Shown here in pieces: positions 47,696 through 58,598 of a DNA stretch of 64,000 nucleotides; within the stretch, counting starts at the first letter, position 1; every line of letters starts with the position of its first letter. A program made the translations under genes and the position numbers. A model generated the notes under the pieces. It was not told where the DNA came from and did not search any database. It saw only the letters and a list, made by a program, of their open reading frames with translations. Source of the DNA: Orbilia blumenaviensis (Eukaryota > Ascomycota > Orbiliomycetes > Orbiliales > Orbiliaceae); contig JAVHNS010000007.1 of assembly GCA_036872755.1 (NCBI GenBank), positions 2,108,001 through 2,172,000 of the forward strand, read 5' to 3'.

Positions 47696-49089
47696 CGACG
47701 GAACCATCCGCAATACACTCTGGAGACGAGGTCTACTGGTCCGAAGCCTGCGTCTAGAGACTACGCTCCACCTCTTAGGGCCTTGCTTATCTTAAACAAC
47801 ATTGGCAATTTTAGGTGAATACCTTTTACATCCGAATATCCTTGAATATTTTCGCAAAAAAAATTGGCAACTCTGTCTTTGGATTATGGAGCATATGGAT
47901 AGCGGACCGCAAACATATACTTATCGGTTCGCAGATTACGGTACGTGCATCGGCGAAGGCGTTTAAAATTGAAAGCATTCTTGGAAATAAAATTCACGAA
48001 CATATAACAAACAAACAAACAAATACAGATATCGATTTGTAAATTTGTGCATATTCCGCTTTGATTGCCTGTAGTCTTTCCGAACCTAACGTCCAGATGC
48101 ATTATTTACAGTATCCTTTCCACCGTAAATTTGATTGCTAAAGGCAACAAACAAAAGGGGCATAGAAGTATTGCGGCACGGATCTAGTTTGATAGTGGCT
48201 CGGAGGTCCACGTCTATTACACCGATGATCGACAACTATGGCAATCAAGAGGGTGATATTGCAAAATTGGCGATTGCGCCTATATACCGTGTTTTTTTTT
48301 TAAAATTTTTTCAATCTATAGATCTACCCTGTCCAATTTAGAAATCTCCATGCCATGGCTACGCACATAATTGTCGATAATATTATGACAGTAACACAAT
48401 TGGTAGCGACTGGAAAGGTTTCTTTTCAATCTCATGATAACCGTTGGCTTTGGGTTCTATATTATCCATCCTCATACCCGCTTGTAATTCTTGGATACCT
48501 GGGGCTACCGGGATTAATACGCATAACACGTATTGGCTAGTTAACTGATATAGTTAACCTAAAACATAGGTAATCCCTATCGATAAACTTCCCCTGGCAG
48601 TTGGCTGGCAACGGGTACAGCTGTACAGGTGGATGCCAGATTTGGTGTAACCTTGCCAGGAACAGGAAACCTTGTCAACTTTTTTTCAAAGCGGGAAAAC
48701 CCTGCAAAGATTCTGACCGAAGGAATTCAGCCGATAGTTAGAACAACCCCTGCAAAAAAAACGTTACCCAAACCAAACAGAGCCCACATTGTCGAAACAC
48801 CCGCCGGTATCCCGCTGCCATTGCTCCGAACCGCGTCTCACAAAGGGTTATTGACTGGCTGACTCATAGCTTCTTTCAATTGCCCTCAGGAGATCCCAAA
48901 TTTTCGGTTCGGTTATAAAAACCACGGGTTCTTTATATCGTCAGTCGCATTGTTTTCAGTACGGATTGCTAGACCCCTCCTTCGGTAACGATAGCCCCTC
49001 CACCAGTTGCGACTGTTACCTAAGTGGCCAGCTTAAAAAACCACGAACTGTTGCTAACACTACCACTAATTGGCTTTGACAGTCACATC
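47696..49089. promoter_or_regulatory. Intergenic region / DAHP synthase promoter
   Basis: 1.4 kb. Frames up to 77 codons, none with motifs. A Gcn4-type TGACTCA lies at 48860-48866. The frame of the DAHP gene extends to 49024 only by a GTG. Confidence 0.5.
48860..48866. promoter_or_regulatory. TGACTCA (Gcn4/CPC1-type) site
   Basis: Perfect TGACTCA 224 bases before the ATG of the aromatic amino-acid gene. It is the binding site of the general amino-acid control factor (Gcn4, CPC-1, CpcA), which induces DAHP synthase genes in other fungi. The site is seen; use is inferred. Confidence 0.6.
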
Positions 49090-50707
49090 ATGACAAACCC
49101 GCCGGTACACCTACCCCTCAGCGATGCTGCTCGAGGAGCAGCTCGCATCAGAACCTCATTCGTCGACGCTGTTCGTCCTGACGCTGCCAAAGCTATCGCC
49201 AAAGAATGGGCACCATCGTCCTGGCAGTCGAAGCCAATTAAGCAGGAGGTCATTTATCCTGACCAAACCGCTTTCGAAAAGGCACTCTCGAAACTCGAGT
49301 CCTTGCCTATGATCGTTCACCCGACCGAAATCAACAAGCTTAAGTCGAGCTTAAAGGATGTCTGCGAGGGCAAGGCATTCCTTTTACAGGGTGGTGATTG
49401 TGCAGAGCTTTTCGACTACTGCACCGAATCACAAATTGATGCCAAAATCGCGCTTCTATTGCAGATGTCCTTGGTCCTTATCCATGGTCTCCGTCTGCCG
49501 GTCGTTCGTATCGGTCGTATCGCTGGTCAATTTGCAAAACCTCGTTCATCACCCACCGAAATCGTCGATGGCAAGGAAATTCCTTCATTTAGAGGAGATA
49601 ACATCAACGGCTTCGACCCTAGCGAGCGTACGCCAGAGCCTTCGCGTCTTGTCCAAGCATACTTCCATTCCTCGACTACCCTGAACTACATCAGAACCCG
49701 TCTTAGCACCGGATACGCCGACCTACACCATCCATTCAACTGGTCGCTGTCTCATATCCAAGACTCTGAGGTTAAGGCTAAATATCTTAAAACAGTAGAA
49801 GCTCTCACCGACAGTCTAAGCTTCATGAAAACCATTGGTGCAGATACTGCCAGCTCATTGCGTGGCGTTGACTTCTACACCAGCCATGAAGGTTTGCTGC
49901 TGGAGTATGAGCAGAGCTTTACCAGGAAATGGGAGCCCACTGCGGGTGTTAACGGCGGAAAGGAAGGGTGGTATAATACCTCTGCGCATTTCATCTGGAT
50001 TGGAGACCGAACGAGACAGCTGGATGGTGCCCACGTGGAGTATTTTCGAGGTATTGAAAACCCAATTGGTATTAAGGTCGGACCATCTTTCAAGGAGGAG
50101 GAATTCGGGACGTTACTGGATATTGTCAATCCTAAGAGGGAGCCTGGGAAGGTCACTCTCATTACTAGATATGGCTGTGATAAGGTTGAGAGTATTCTGC
50201 CGGGGCATATTGATGCTGTGAGGAAGACAGGACATCCTGTGATCTGGTAAGTTTTTAGACCTAGGGGAGAATTTGGGGGAAAGCAACCAGTGCTAAAAGG
50301 AAACACCTCATCTAGGCAATGCGACCCAATGCATGGTAATACGAGATCCTCCCCAGGAACGGGCTTAAAGACCCGACAGTACTCGTCAATTATGTCAGAG
50401 ATCCTGTCTGCTCTGAAGATTCACAAGGAGAAGGGGACTTGGTTGGGCGGTATCCATCTAGAACTCACCGGTGTAAGTACCTACTTCTACTCAATACCCA
50501 ACCTTTTGTAATATAATTCCGTGTAGACGCTAATCAAGATACTAGGATAATGTCACCGAGTGCGTCGGCGGTTCGGAAGGCCTGACTGATGCCGACCTCT
50601 CCACGAATTATCAGACCTACTGCGATCCCAGACTGAATGAGAAACAATCATTGGATGTCGCATTTACTATCTCGGATTATTACAGAAAGAATCCATTCAA
50701 CACTTAA
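49090..50707 (+). CDS. Class II DAHP synthase (3-deoxy-7-phosphoheptulonate synthase)
   Basis: Condenses phosphoenolpyruvate and erythrose 4-phosphate, the first step of the shikimate pathway. Exons 49090-50246, 50316-50472 and 50546-50707 (introns GTAAGT...TCTAG and GTAAGT...ACTAG), 491 residues. Class II (plant/bacterial type) hallmarks: WAPSSWQSKPIKQ near the N-terminus, FLLQGGDCAELFDYC (metal-binding Cys), VVRIGRIAGQFAKPRSS, GVDFYTSHEGLLLEYE, WIGDRTRQLDGAHVEYF, GIKVGP, QCDPMHGNT, and LTGDNVTECVGG across the last junction. No fused domain. Fungi usually also have class I isozymes; this form is thought to be of bacterial descent. The upstream TGACTCA suggests amino-acid starvation control. 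ATG 49090 gives MTNPPVHLPL. Confidence 0.95.
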
Positions 50708-50989
50708 GTAACCCTCACGCAATGGGTTGTTGCGTGTGTTTGTATATAAAGCTGGGTTGAGGCATGTAGGAGTCGCATTTTTCGCAAAAGTATTCTTCTT
50801 GCTTTGTCACACATTGCATTGAAAGGAAGTCTGGTATTTTGTGGTACGAAAGTACTATTTTTATTGCTATCAATCTATATTCTAGGCTCTAAAACTGAAG
50901 GAAACATGACTATTATCTCTAACAACTGCTACATACTATGTACTCATATGCTATAACTGTGACAAAAGAAAAACAATTACATGATTTCG

Positions 50990-52396
50990 CTAGTAGTAGC
51001 TATTGTATCCATTGTTGTTGGATTGATAGTAGTTGCCGTTGTTGTTGCTATTGGCTTGGGGTTGTCTGTATCCATTGTTATTGTTATTGGCCTGTGGTTG
51101 CCTGTATCCATTGTTGCTGTTGTTGTTGGTATTGACCTTATAACCAGTGTTTGAGGCTGCCTGGTTGTAGCTGTTAGGCTGAGCCTTGGCCCCGTAGAGA
51201 GCAGCGTTCAAGCAGACCTCGAACTTCTGGTAGCAGTATTCGGATCTGTAATCGGCCTGGGGGGTACGGGCAATGATGCTACCACGCTTGAACTTTCTAT
51301 TTCCTCGTTCAACTCGGCATTGAACGTAGCCGTCATCGCAGTGCTTGCGGTTGGCGTCACCGGCTCTGGAGGGCTGGTTGTTATTGTTATTGGCGGGAAC
51401 CCTGTTGGCTGCTGGGGTGTTATTTGGAGCATTGTAGTTTGGAGCATTATTGGTTGGCGCATTGTAGTTTGGAGCGTTGTTGGCAGGGGTGGAGGGAGCA
51501 GTGTTCTGTCCGGCTGAGGAGCTGTAATTGGGCTGCTTTCCGCTGGTGGCATAGGGGTCCTTATCGGAGTTTGGATAGATATGCTTCCTGCCGTTGGAGC
51601 TAGCACCGGTGTTCACCATGTTGCTTGCAGTAGCACCAATGTTGCGGTCGATTGGTGGACCGGGAGGGTTGTAGCTGTAAACTGGGGCATCACCTCTCTT
51701 GGTACCGACGGTGAGACCGGGGGCAGTTAAGCCGTAGGCTTGAATGAGTGAGACACCCTGGGGATTGGATTGGCCGGTACCACCGGTGATCTCGAGGTTG
51801 AAGCAGGTAGGATAGAACTGGACACCATCGGCCGAGTTTGTGCTCTCCAGAGAAATCATCTCATGGCGCATGACATAGTTGCCACTCTTGATGTTCTTTG
51901 GAAGCTGGATGTTCCAGGCATCGCCCTGATCCATCATGAGATCTGTAGCCCAGTAGTTCTTACCGGCATCCAGAAGGCCGGCTTCTTCAATCTTGAACCA
52001 TTGAAGCTTGGTACTATCAACCGCGCTGCAATCACCATTGCACTCGGCAAGGTATGTAAGAATAGGACCCTTGTGGGCTTCAGGCCACTGATTCCAGTGG
52101 AAAGTGATCTTGCTACCAGCTGGAGCGGGCGCGGTCTTTGGGGCAGCTTTGGCATCAACCTGACAGATCAAAGAGTTTGTGAACCTTCTAATAGCAGGAC
52201 CGTCCGAGTTCTCTCCCATCTGGGTTCTCCAGGGTTGTGTGATACCGTCGGCGTATTTTCCGTTGTAAGGGTCGAAACCTGGGTATGACTGTCCATTGAT
52301 GATGATCTCAGTGACGAAGCCGTGTGCTGCGACTGATGTCGCCATTGAGAGAAGGGCGAACAGCCCAGCTGTGGAGGTCTTTGTGGTAGACTTCAT
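50990..52396 (-). CDS. AA9 lytic polysaccharide monooxygenase with Asn-rich C-terminal extension
   Basis: Copper enzyme that oxidatively cleaves cellulose or related glycans outside the cell. Single exon, 468 residues. The signal peptide ends SVAA (residue 24), so the mature protein starts with His25, the first copper ligand (HGFVTEI). The second ligand is His108 (EAHKGPILTYLAECNG). The axial Tyr195 lies in VQFYPTCFNLEI, with Gln193 and His178 (VMRHEMISLE) as second-sphere residues. The catalytic domain ends at about residue 230. Beyond it come a Pro/Asn linker with repeated NAPNYNAP, a cysteine-containing block (HCDDGYVQCRVERG ... EYCYQKFEVCLNAALYG) and a tail of NNNNGYRQPQAN-type repeats. 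No CBM1 is seen. Confidence 0.9.
   Translation of the reverse strand: MKSTTKTSTAGLFALLSMATSVAAHGFVTEIIINGQSYPGFDPYNGKYADGITQPWRTQMGENSDGPAIRRFTNSLICQVDAKAAPKTAPAPAGSKITFHWNQWPEAHKGPILTYLAECNGDCSAVDSTKLQWFKIEEAGLLDAGKNYWATDLMMDQGDAWNIQLPKNIKSGNYVMRHEMISLESTNSADGVQFYPTCFNLEITGGTGQSNPQGVSLIQAYGLTAPGLTVGTKRGDAPVYSYNPPGPPIDRNIGATASNMVNTGASSNGRKHIYPNSDKDPYATSGKQPNYSSSAGQNTAPSTPANNAPNYNAPTNNAPNYNAPNNTPAANRVPANNNNNQPSRAGDANRKHCDDGYVQCRVERGNRKFKRGSIIARTPQADYRSEYCYQKFEVCLNAALYGAKAQPNSYNQAASNTGYKVNTNNNSNNGYRQPQANNNNNGYRQPQANSNNNGNYYQSNNNGYNSYY
51005..51140 (-). repeat. Short tandem repeats coding the LPMO Asn-rich tail
   Basis: GTTGTTATTG-type blocks alternate with CTGTATCCATTGTT blocks. They encode two near-identical NNNNGYRQPQAN units plus degenerate copies. 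The DNA is trinucleotide-rich, so slippage is a likely source of length change. Confidence 0.7.
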
Positions 52397-54440
52397 CTTT
52401 TTTATATTTGAGGAATAATATGTAATTTTTTCTTAAGAATTGATATTATATGATATAATCAATATATCGTGATAGCTGCCTGCAGCCAAGGTGTCGATAT
52501 GCTGATAGTAGATAGAGATAGGAAAAGAACTGAAATGGAGCGAGTGTGTTATTAAGAAAAAAAAAGAAGAAGTTGGTACCAGACCCCGATAGAAAGGAAT
52601 ACAAGATTGAATTGTTGATGCTGATGATGATAAAAAAAATTCCATGAAGCACAGGACTCACGGTCGATATTTGTACTAACGAAGGTGGCGAGAGAATCTC
52701 CTCAACCAGCCCTGCAGCCACAGCTGCAAAGGGCCCACACAGCCGTTCATGCTGAAGAAGCCTCAAGCCAGACCAAATTAAGAACGAGGCGCCGGGGAGG
52801 TGTCTTTCCCCCGTACGTGCTGCAAACTATGCAGTGGAGACGTAACGGCCTGCCGAAAAGGGCCTGGGCAGAGGCTCTGAGACCCACCGCAATCCTGAGA
52901 CTAAACCAAACTTGTTGACCTAACACCGTTCAGCACCGCTGGATGTCGTCGGCGGCTGTTGTGTAACGCCTGGGATGGTTAGTATTCCACGGTTTAAACT
53001 GTATTTGCTCTTTTCCTTCTTGTTTTTTGTGAGAAAAGGCAAAAACAAAACAAAGAGGACACTAATATTCAAAGGTATGGTGCAGAACTGGATTTTCCCA
53101 TACTTCTCCTGTTGTGTAATGGGAAAGGCTGCAATGCAATGGCGGGCCTGAAGGCTTCGCGCCCGGTGAGTGCTAGTACCTGCATTCAATCGCTTGCAAC
53201 AGGGATTCCGAGACGACCTAAATAATCCCTGTTACAGAACCCACCTTGGCACCATTGGCGTTCGTCAGATGTCTTAAGATTTTTACTGTGGCAGAGCACA
53301 GCCGGTAATCGAATTTTCAGATCTCGATTCAGAAAAAAAATAATCCGAGCGAGGATGGAATGAAGAATTGTTCCTCACCCTTGGTTCAGGGATAGCTGTA
53401 CCTGTGGTAGGATTAAACTTGCAGCCTGAAGGCCCGGGAACCTTGCAGAGCTCAGCGTCAAACTTTTTTTTTTGCGGGGAAATTAAGCTTAACTAATGGT
53501 TAGCCAGGAATTTAAAAAGCTAAAAGGGGGATCCACTCCGGCGGACAGCAGAAACACGGGGTATCCACTTTTTCTTTCTCTTGTGAATCGAATGTTCTTG
53601 CTGTTTTCGATGCCCAACCGAAGGGGTGGAAATTTGAGCCTCTGACCTCATCCACTCGTCCCCTGATTGAACCATGTCATGGGTCGGTATCTGTGACAGC
53701 AAGATTTGAATGCGGATGGCGGCAGCGTAACATTTACCTACGAGGCCGTCGCTTAGTATGTCTCTTCTGGGATACGACAGGGGGTGTGCACGTACCAATT
53801 ACTAATAATGGATGCCCATTGGAGAAGCTGCTTGTTCGCCTGGCAAAGCCGAGAGTTTTCACTTGTTAACCCATGGTTATTATTTCGTAAGAAGCCTGGC
53901 TAAGTACTTAACCCAGTGAATTGGCACCACTGGTCGCTAGGTAGCCAACTGGTATCGAGACCCGCGAACGCTAGTTATGGGAACAGCTCAGATCGTCCCC
54001 TCAGGCCGGTTATGCATGCATGCACCAGATCGGACTTGTCGGAATCGTTTCATCTAAACAGGCATTGATCCAGATCCTCTGCCGCCCGCTGGTTGGGTCT
54101 ATTAAAAGTCTAAGACATCATCAGGCTAGTGTCCCCTACATGGGTATACATGTGTGTGCATATGCGTGGCTGGCTTTCTCTAACATTCCGTTGTCTCCTT
54201 CACCCTGAAATCAAAGCTTTAGTGCCGTCTAGATGGCTCTCGTAACCAATCCAATGGTAATTGATAGTCGGTTGCGTGCGGATACAAGTATACCTCGGCG
54301 CGCCTAATCCCAGCCGCTACTTAACCAGAGCGCCTCAAAAAACAAAATTACATGAAAAGTGAAAACCAACTACCTTCCTAATACTATCGCTAACAGTATA
54401 CTCAAACCTAAAACTGTAAACCGCACCCGGTGGTGGAGAT
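52397..54440. promoter_or_regulatory. Long intergenic region upstream of the LPMO
   Basis: 2 kb with no supported gene. AT-rich leader (52400-52650) next to the LPMO start, including TATATCA-type elements. A 10-base inverted repeat lies at 53198-53233. Frames 52685-52918 and 53520-53798 have no motif. Confidence 0.5.
53198..53233. repeat. Inverted repeat, 10-base arms
   Basis: AACAGGGATT at 53198-53207 is matched by AATCCCTGTT at 53224-53233, with 16 bases between. It could form a hairpin or be a dimeric factor site. It lies about 800 bases upstream of the LPMO ATG. Confidence 0.6.
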
Positions 54441-55109
54441 TCAGGGGGGAAGCTCTAGTCTCTTCTTCCTTCCAATACCACCTTGGCTAAACCGCTTATC
54501 CCGCCTCTTGCTCCAGCTTCCACTTCTCTCATCTACCCCTTCGTTTGCCCTCAAGCTCAGATCACTGCCGTTAATAAACTCACATCCCCTATATGCCCTT
54601 GTATTCTCGAAATGTACCTTCTTATCCCCATTCCCATCCCATTTCTCATCCTTTGCCGTGGTTTCATCCTTCGTACATTCTGTATTTGGTGTTGATGTCG
54701 ACAAATCCTGCACTGTTTTTCTAATCCATCTTCTAGCTCTAACCCGCCTCATAATTTTCTGCAACGCGAATACTAGCCCGGCAAAGAGTAAAAATGAGCA
54801 GAAGAGGGACGCCCATGTTATTATCGCCGGATGGGAGAATATAGCATTCGTCAATATCGTTTCGTTTGCTGATGATGTGATATATTGTGACATTGGGTTG
54901 AGGCCAGGTACATGTGCGTTTACAGGGTGAAGAGAGGGTGAACCTGTGGCTTCCAGGTGTATGATATCAATAGACAGGGTTGTCGTTAGGAGAGTGGTTA
55001 GCGTAGATGTGGTAGAGGATGTGAGGGTCAATGTCGTTGTTGAAATCTTAATTGGGCTCGGGGGCGTCTTGTCGATGGGGTACGGCAGATCGAAGTGCAA
55101 TGTCGGCAT
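54441..55109 (-). CDS. Single-pass membrane protein with Thr-rich ectodomain (array gene 1)
   Basis: Intron-free, 222 residues, ATG at 55109. The first 60 residues contain a Thr/Ser-rich stretch (TTTLTLTSSTTSTLTTLLTTT), likely O-glycosylated, and an NET sequon. One transmembrane helix lies at about 95-117 (ITWASLFCSFLLFAGLVFALQ), followed at once by a basic stop-transfer (RRVRARRWIRK). The rest is polar and charged, ending in a basic Pro-Pro tail. No signal peptide is obvious, so type III topology (N out) is likely. No PPxY. It is the leftmost of seven same-strand small membrane-protein genes. Function unknown. Confidence 0.65.
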   Translation of the reverse strand: MPTLHFDLPYPIDKTPPSPIKISTTTLTLTSSTTSTLTTLLTTTLSIDIIHLEATGSPSLHPVNAHVPGLNPMSQYITSSANETILTNAIFSHPAIITWASLFCSFLLFAGLVFALQKIMRRVRARRWIRKTVQDLSTSTPNTECTKDETTAKDEKWDGNGDKKVHFENTRAYRGCEFINGSDLSLRANEGVDERSGSWSKRRDKRFSQGGIGRKKRLELPP

Positions 55110-55839
55110 TTTTTTTTAGTTCTCAAGCTTAGTAACCGAATAATCTTCTCCAATTTTGTGATCAGTAATGGATACGTATCGCTCGTAGTATCAGTATTTT
55201 GCGACTTGAGGCAAGGTTATAGCATGGACTCTGTTCGGATTCTCAAGGCCCCAAGAAGGACCTCGGAGCTGGCGTTGTATTGTAAATAAAGTAGAATATA
55301 TATCATTATTTCCAAGACAACTGGGGCAGGATAGATTTTGTTTACAGAATAGGATCGGAAGCTCAATGATTTCATTGTTTTTTAACATAAAGAATATCTC
55401 ACAAAGTCAATTCTATGCGTCGTTACGGAGGCCTGGGCCTGGGCTGGAGCAGCAGGAAGGAATGCAACAACAATAGTGTGTTGCCAACACAAGTAACTAC
55501 TATTGACCCTGATCCACCATTGTTATTTCTATTTTTGATCGCAATTGAGGCCAACTTGTCGTTTTCTGAAAAATAGCTGAATGGGCTAGAGTTATAGGCG
55601 ACTGGACTGTATCATGGAGTTGAATGATTTCATGACGGTATTTCATAGCATAACTATACACGGGCACAGCGCAAAACCGCGAGAAACATATGTCTACCTG
55701 AGTTAACTCGAGTTAAAGAATTTGTGCATGAATTAATATTTTAGTCGAAAAAGTTTTGGATCTTTGAGTATATGACGTAGTGACAAATATAACTATAAGA
55801 TATCGTGTAGATAACACTGATATCAGTATGCACGGCTTT
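55110..55839. other. Spacer in membrane-protein array
   Basis: 730 bases, AT-rich, nothing recognised apart from a poly-T just before the upstream gene's ATG. Confidence 0.5.
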
Positions 55840-56652
55840 TTATAACCCGTTGAGTTTTAAGACCGGGCAACCAGAGTCTGTCAATTCCGTCTTCGGGGTA
55901 CCAACATCTGGGCCTCCATCTGCAAGCCCAATTGTCTCCTCTGCGTCCACAAATGGACCTGTAGAAGCGACCTCGGGGAGGGTACTAGGCAAAAGCATGG
56001 TCATCGGGCTAGAAGGAGCGACTTCAGGAATAACTTCGGGAGTAGCCGCAGTAATTGGAGTCTGTGAAGTACTATCGGCACACGATCCGCAACCTGTAGC
56101 CGTTGACCCGTTCTGCGCGCAATTAGAACACCCTACAGACCCCGATCTCGTCGCTGCTGTTCCGGCTGACAGCGTGTAATCTGATTCACCCCAGTTCCCA
56201 GTTGGAGGAACCAAAGCTTCCCCTATAACGTACTTCGATTTCTCTTCGCCATAACTATTGTCGCTGCCTACAGCTACTCCAATCGAGTTCTCTTTAATCA
56301 CCCGTTCCTGTGGATTTGAATCGCTTTCGTCTCCATTTTCGATATCTTGAACATCCTTGCTTAGAGATCCAAGTGCGCCATTCTTCCTTCGCATTGCCCT
56401 TTGGCGTTTTATCTTTGCAACAATAAGACAGATTATCACAGATATAATCACAAGGCCGATGATGCCGATGATAACTCCGATAATGAGATTGTCCTTTTTC
56501 CCGATGTGTGACTTTCTGCCGCCGATTGAATTTCCGAATCCACTGAAACTGCCAGGTCGATTATGGTGCTTCCCTTTTTTCCTACCACCCTTAAAGAGCT
56601 TCCCCCAGTCCTTCAGGGTTTTGGCGGGTTTATTGGATCTGCCGGATTTCAT
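55840..56652 (-). CDS. Single-pass membrane protein with Cys/Ser-rich tail (array gene 2)
   Basis: Intron-free, 270 residues, ATG at 56652. A basic, Gly-rich N-terminus of about 53 residues is followed by a long, Ile/Val-rich transmembrane helix at about 55-80 (LIIGVIIGIIGLVIISVIIC) and a basic stop-transfer (KIKRQRAMRRK). The C-terminal part is acidic and Ser/Thr/Pro-rich, with a small cysteine cluster (GCSNCAQNGSTATGCGSC). Both flanks of the helix are basic, so orientation is uncertain. No PPxY motif. Not recognised. Confidence 0.65.
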   Translation of the reverse strand: MKSGRSNKPAKTLKDWGKLFKGGRKKGKHHNRPGSFSGFGNSIGGRKSHIGKKDNLIIGVIIGIIGLVIISVIICLIVAKIKRQRAMRRKNGALGSLSKDVQDIENGDESDSNPQERVIKENSIGVAVGSDNSYGEEKSKYVIGEALVPPTGNWGESDYTLSAGTAATRSGSVGCSNCAQNGSTATGCGSCADSTSQTPITAATPEVIPEVAPSSPMTMLLPSTLPEVASTGPFVDAEETIGLADGGPDVGTPKTELTDSGCPVLKLNGL

Positions 56653-57802
56653 ATTTGAGGAGCTCGGAGAAGATGAGTTAAAAAAAGAGATCCTAAGGTG
56701 AAAGTTAAAGAGGGGGATGAACTGAGTGGCGGTGTAGAAGCTAGCTTCGAGGAAAAAAACTGGAGCCGAAAAGGCTTTTGATTCTAGCCTTAGTTTTGGA
56801 ACCGAAACCCTTCTTTTTGTGGGTGGTGGGTTTTGATATCTTTCTCAGATTGCTAGGGACTAGCTAGTGATAGGTATATAAGAGGTAATATATATATTGG
56901 GCATATCCATGCAAAATGAGTTTGGGTGGTTGCAGGTTCATAGAAGCTACTCTTTGTGGTGATGTTAGGTACGGTGATTACGAGGTGCCGGGTGCGCTGC
57001 TGGGATGTTTCGGCATTTGCGAAGGTTCAATCGCATCAGATGGCCATTGAGGGAGAAGATTGTTCGAAAAGGACCGTTGATCGTACGGATGAACAGTGTA
57101 TAAACGCACTGGATTAGCCCCATTATATCATTGGTAGTGTAGTATCTTATATATAACCTCAAGCATATTTATCTATAGTCAATACTACGTATACTATATA
57201 TATCGAGAAAAGTAGTTGAGAGTATCTAGAGCTACCCGGAGTTCAAGGAGCATGTAGCTACAAAACTTGGTCGAGGTATACTAAACTTGAAAAACTAGCC
57301 GAACGTCTTAATAGGTATCTCAGGCTCTAGCGTTCAGGGGAATCGATCTGAAAATTTGCTTAAATGTCGCGCTGGTGCCTCGTGCACATAATGAGGTTCG
57401 AATATCACCAATAAAGTACTAGTATATCGATATACTATCTACCAAAATTTATCCCTATCTACAAAAGACCATCTATAGATGCCCGGTTTCTGAATTACGA
57501 ATAAAATTTATCAATTTATCCAACGCTCAATCTTGACTAGAGATTTATCTCTTGAGATCAATAGCAGGTAATAAAAGTTAACTTGTGACAAGTGTTTGAT
57601 CTAGCAGCTGCCCCTTTATTTGGAGTTGAGAAAACTACTTGTGATATCAATAACAAGCATGATATGAATTACACCTCAATACCGCTAAATTTCAACTGTC
57701 TTTGTAACCGAGAGACCAATTTCTATGTCTCTGTGATTGAGTAGTGGTTCTATAATATTACTGATTTCCCTCCCAATTTCGTAAGACTCTGGAAGCCTTC
57801 CT
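56653..57802. other. Spacer in membrane-protein array
   Basis: 1.15 kb. A TATATAAG-like element at about 56874-56900 lies upstream of array gene 2. Otherwise AT-rich; no gene or tRNA supported. Confidence 0.5.
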
Positions 57803-58081
57803 TCATTCCTCTTCTGCATCTCCTTCCTCATCAACTTCTGGGATTGGCACAAATGTCCCCTCTCGAAGCGCTTTCTTTCGTTTTAGCCATGACCTTTTCG
57901 ACTTTGGAGTCGTCATCTTGAGCGGCCGTCGGGACTTTTCCTTAGTGCAGTTGCACTTGCGATTTTTCTTCCGGAAGAGTGTGTCCACAATGGTAGAGTG
58001 GTACGCTATGGCAAATATGGGAGCGGTAATCATAGTAGTCACCAAGAGGAGGTTGAGGAACGGAAGTTTTATAGAAGCCAT
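57803..58081 (-). CDS. Small membrane protein (array gene 3)
   Basis: 92 residues from ATG 58081 (MASIKLPFLNLLL); the open frame upstream to 58132 begins only with GTG. One hydrophobic segment at about 6-27 (PFLNLLLVTTMITAPIFAIAY) is followed by a very basic region (FRKKNRKCNCTKEKSRRP, then KRSWLKRKK) and an acidic end (EVDEEGDAEEE). It is small and lacks PPxY. The layout (helix, then basic, then polar tail) matches its neighbours. Confidence 0.5.
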   Translation of the reverse strand: MASIKLPFLNLLLVTTMITAPIFAIAYHSTIVDTLFRKKNRKCNCTKEKSRRPLKMTTPKSKRSWLKRKKALREGTFVPIPEVDEEGDAEEE

Positions 58082-58292
58082 CAGCTCTTTTAAACTATTC
58101 TCCGCTGTAGTGGTCTCTCTGCTTAGAAGCACAATCGAGCGTGATGGGGGAGGGCTTTGAAATGCAAGGCCGAGACTAGGTTCGTGAACCCAGTCACAGT
58201 ACTCTTTGCTTCATTGGCTAAAGATATACCCTCAAAGCACTTTTGCGATCGGTGAGATATATGACTATCTCGCGACGGTAAATGGTGGCAAT

Positions 58293-58598
58293 CTAGAAGC
58301 CTCGCTCCCTTCCTTTCTGTTCTAGAATTTCTGCTTCAGTTCTGCCAGCAGTTCTGGAAGCCTCAGATTCTGTTCTCCTGTTGCCACTCTTTCTTTCGGC
58401 GCCCGTCTGCTCTTGTTTTTCAACTTCTCCCGCTCTTTGCTTTGCTAACACCTCTCGTCGATGCCTTATGATCCTAGGTAGAATAACAGCTATGACAACT
58501 AAGAAAAAGATCGCGGCAATCGCAATGCCGATGCCAACAATAGCGTCGAGACCAAGGATTTTGGTGCGTTGGCTCTGGGATCGTCTGGGGAAGGCCAT
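58293..58598 (-). CDS. Small single-pass membrane protein (array gene 4)
   Basis: Intron-free, 101 residues, ATG at 58598. A short basic N-terminus (RRSQSQRTK) is followed by one strong helix at about 18-43 (AIVGIGIAIAAIFFLVVIAV), then a basic juxtamembrane RIIRHRREVLAKQR and a charged Glu/Arg-rich helical tail that could be a coiled coil. No PPxY. Not recognised. Confidence 0.55.
   Translation of the reverse strand: MAFPRRSQSQRTKILGLDAIVGIGIAIAAIFFLVVIAVILPRIIRHRREVLAKQRAGEVEKQEQTGAERKSGNRRTESEASRTAGRTEAEILEQKGRERGF

Noticed and set aside
50938..51517. Plus-strand Cys/Val-rich frames over the LPMO tail
   Set aside because: Antisense of the Asn/Pro repeat DNA; the composition is an artefact of the repeat.
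52685..52918. 77-codon plus-strand frame upstream of the LPMO
   Set aside because: No motif; lies in the LPMO promoter/leader region.
57340..57420. tRNA-like stretch (GAGGTTCGAATATC)
   Set aside because: The T-arm stem does not pair and no acceptor or anticodon stem can be drawn. No tRNA, rRNA or snRNA is supported anywhere in the window.
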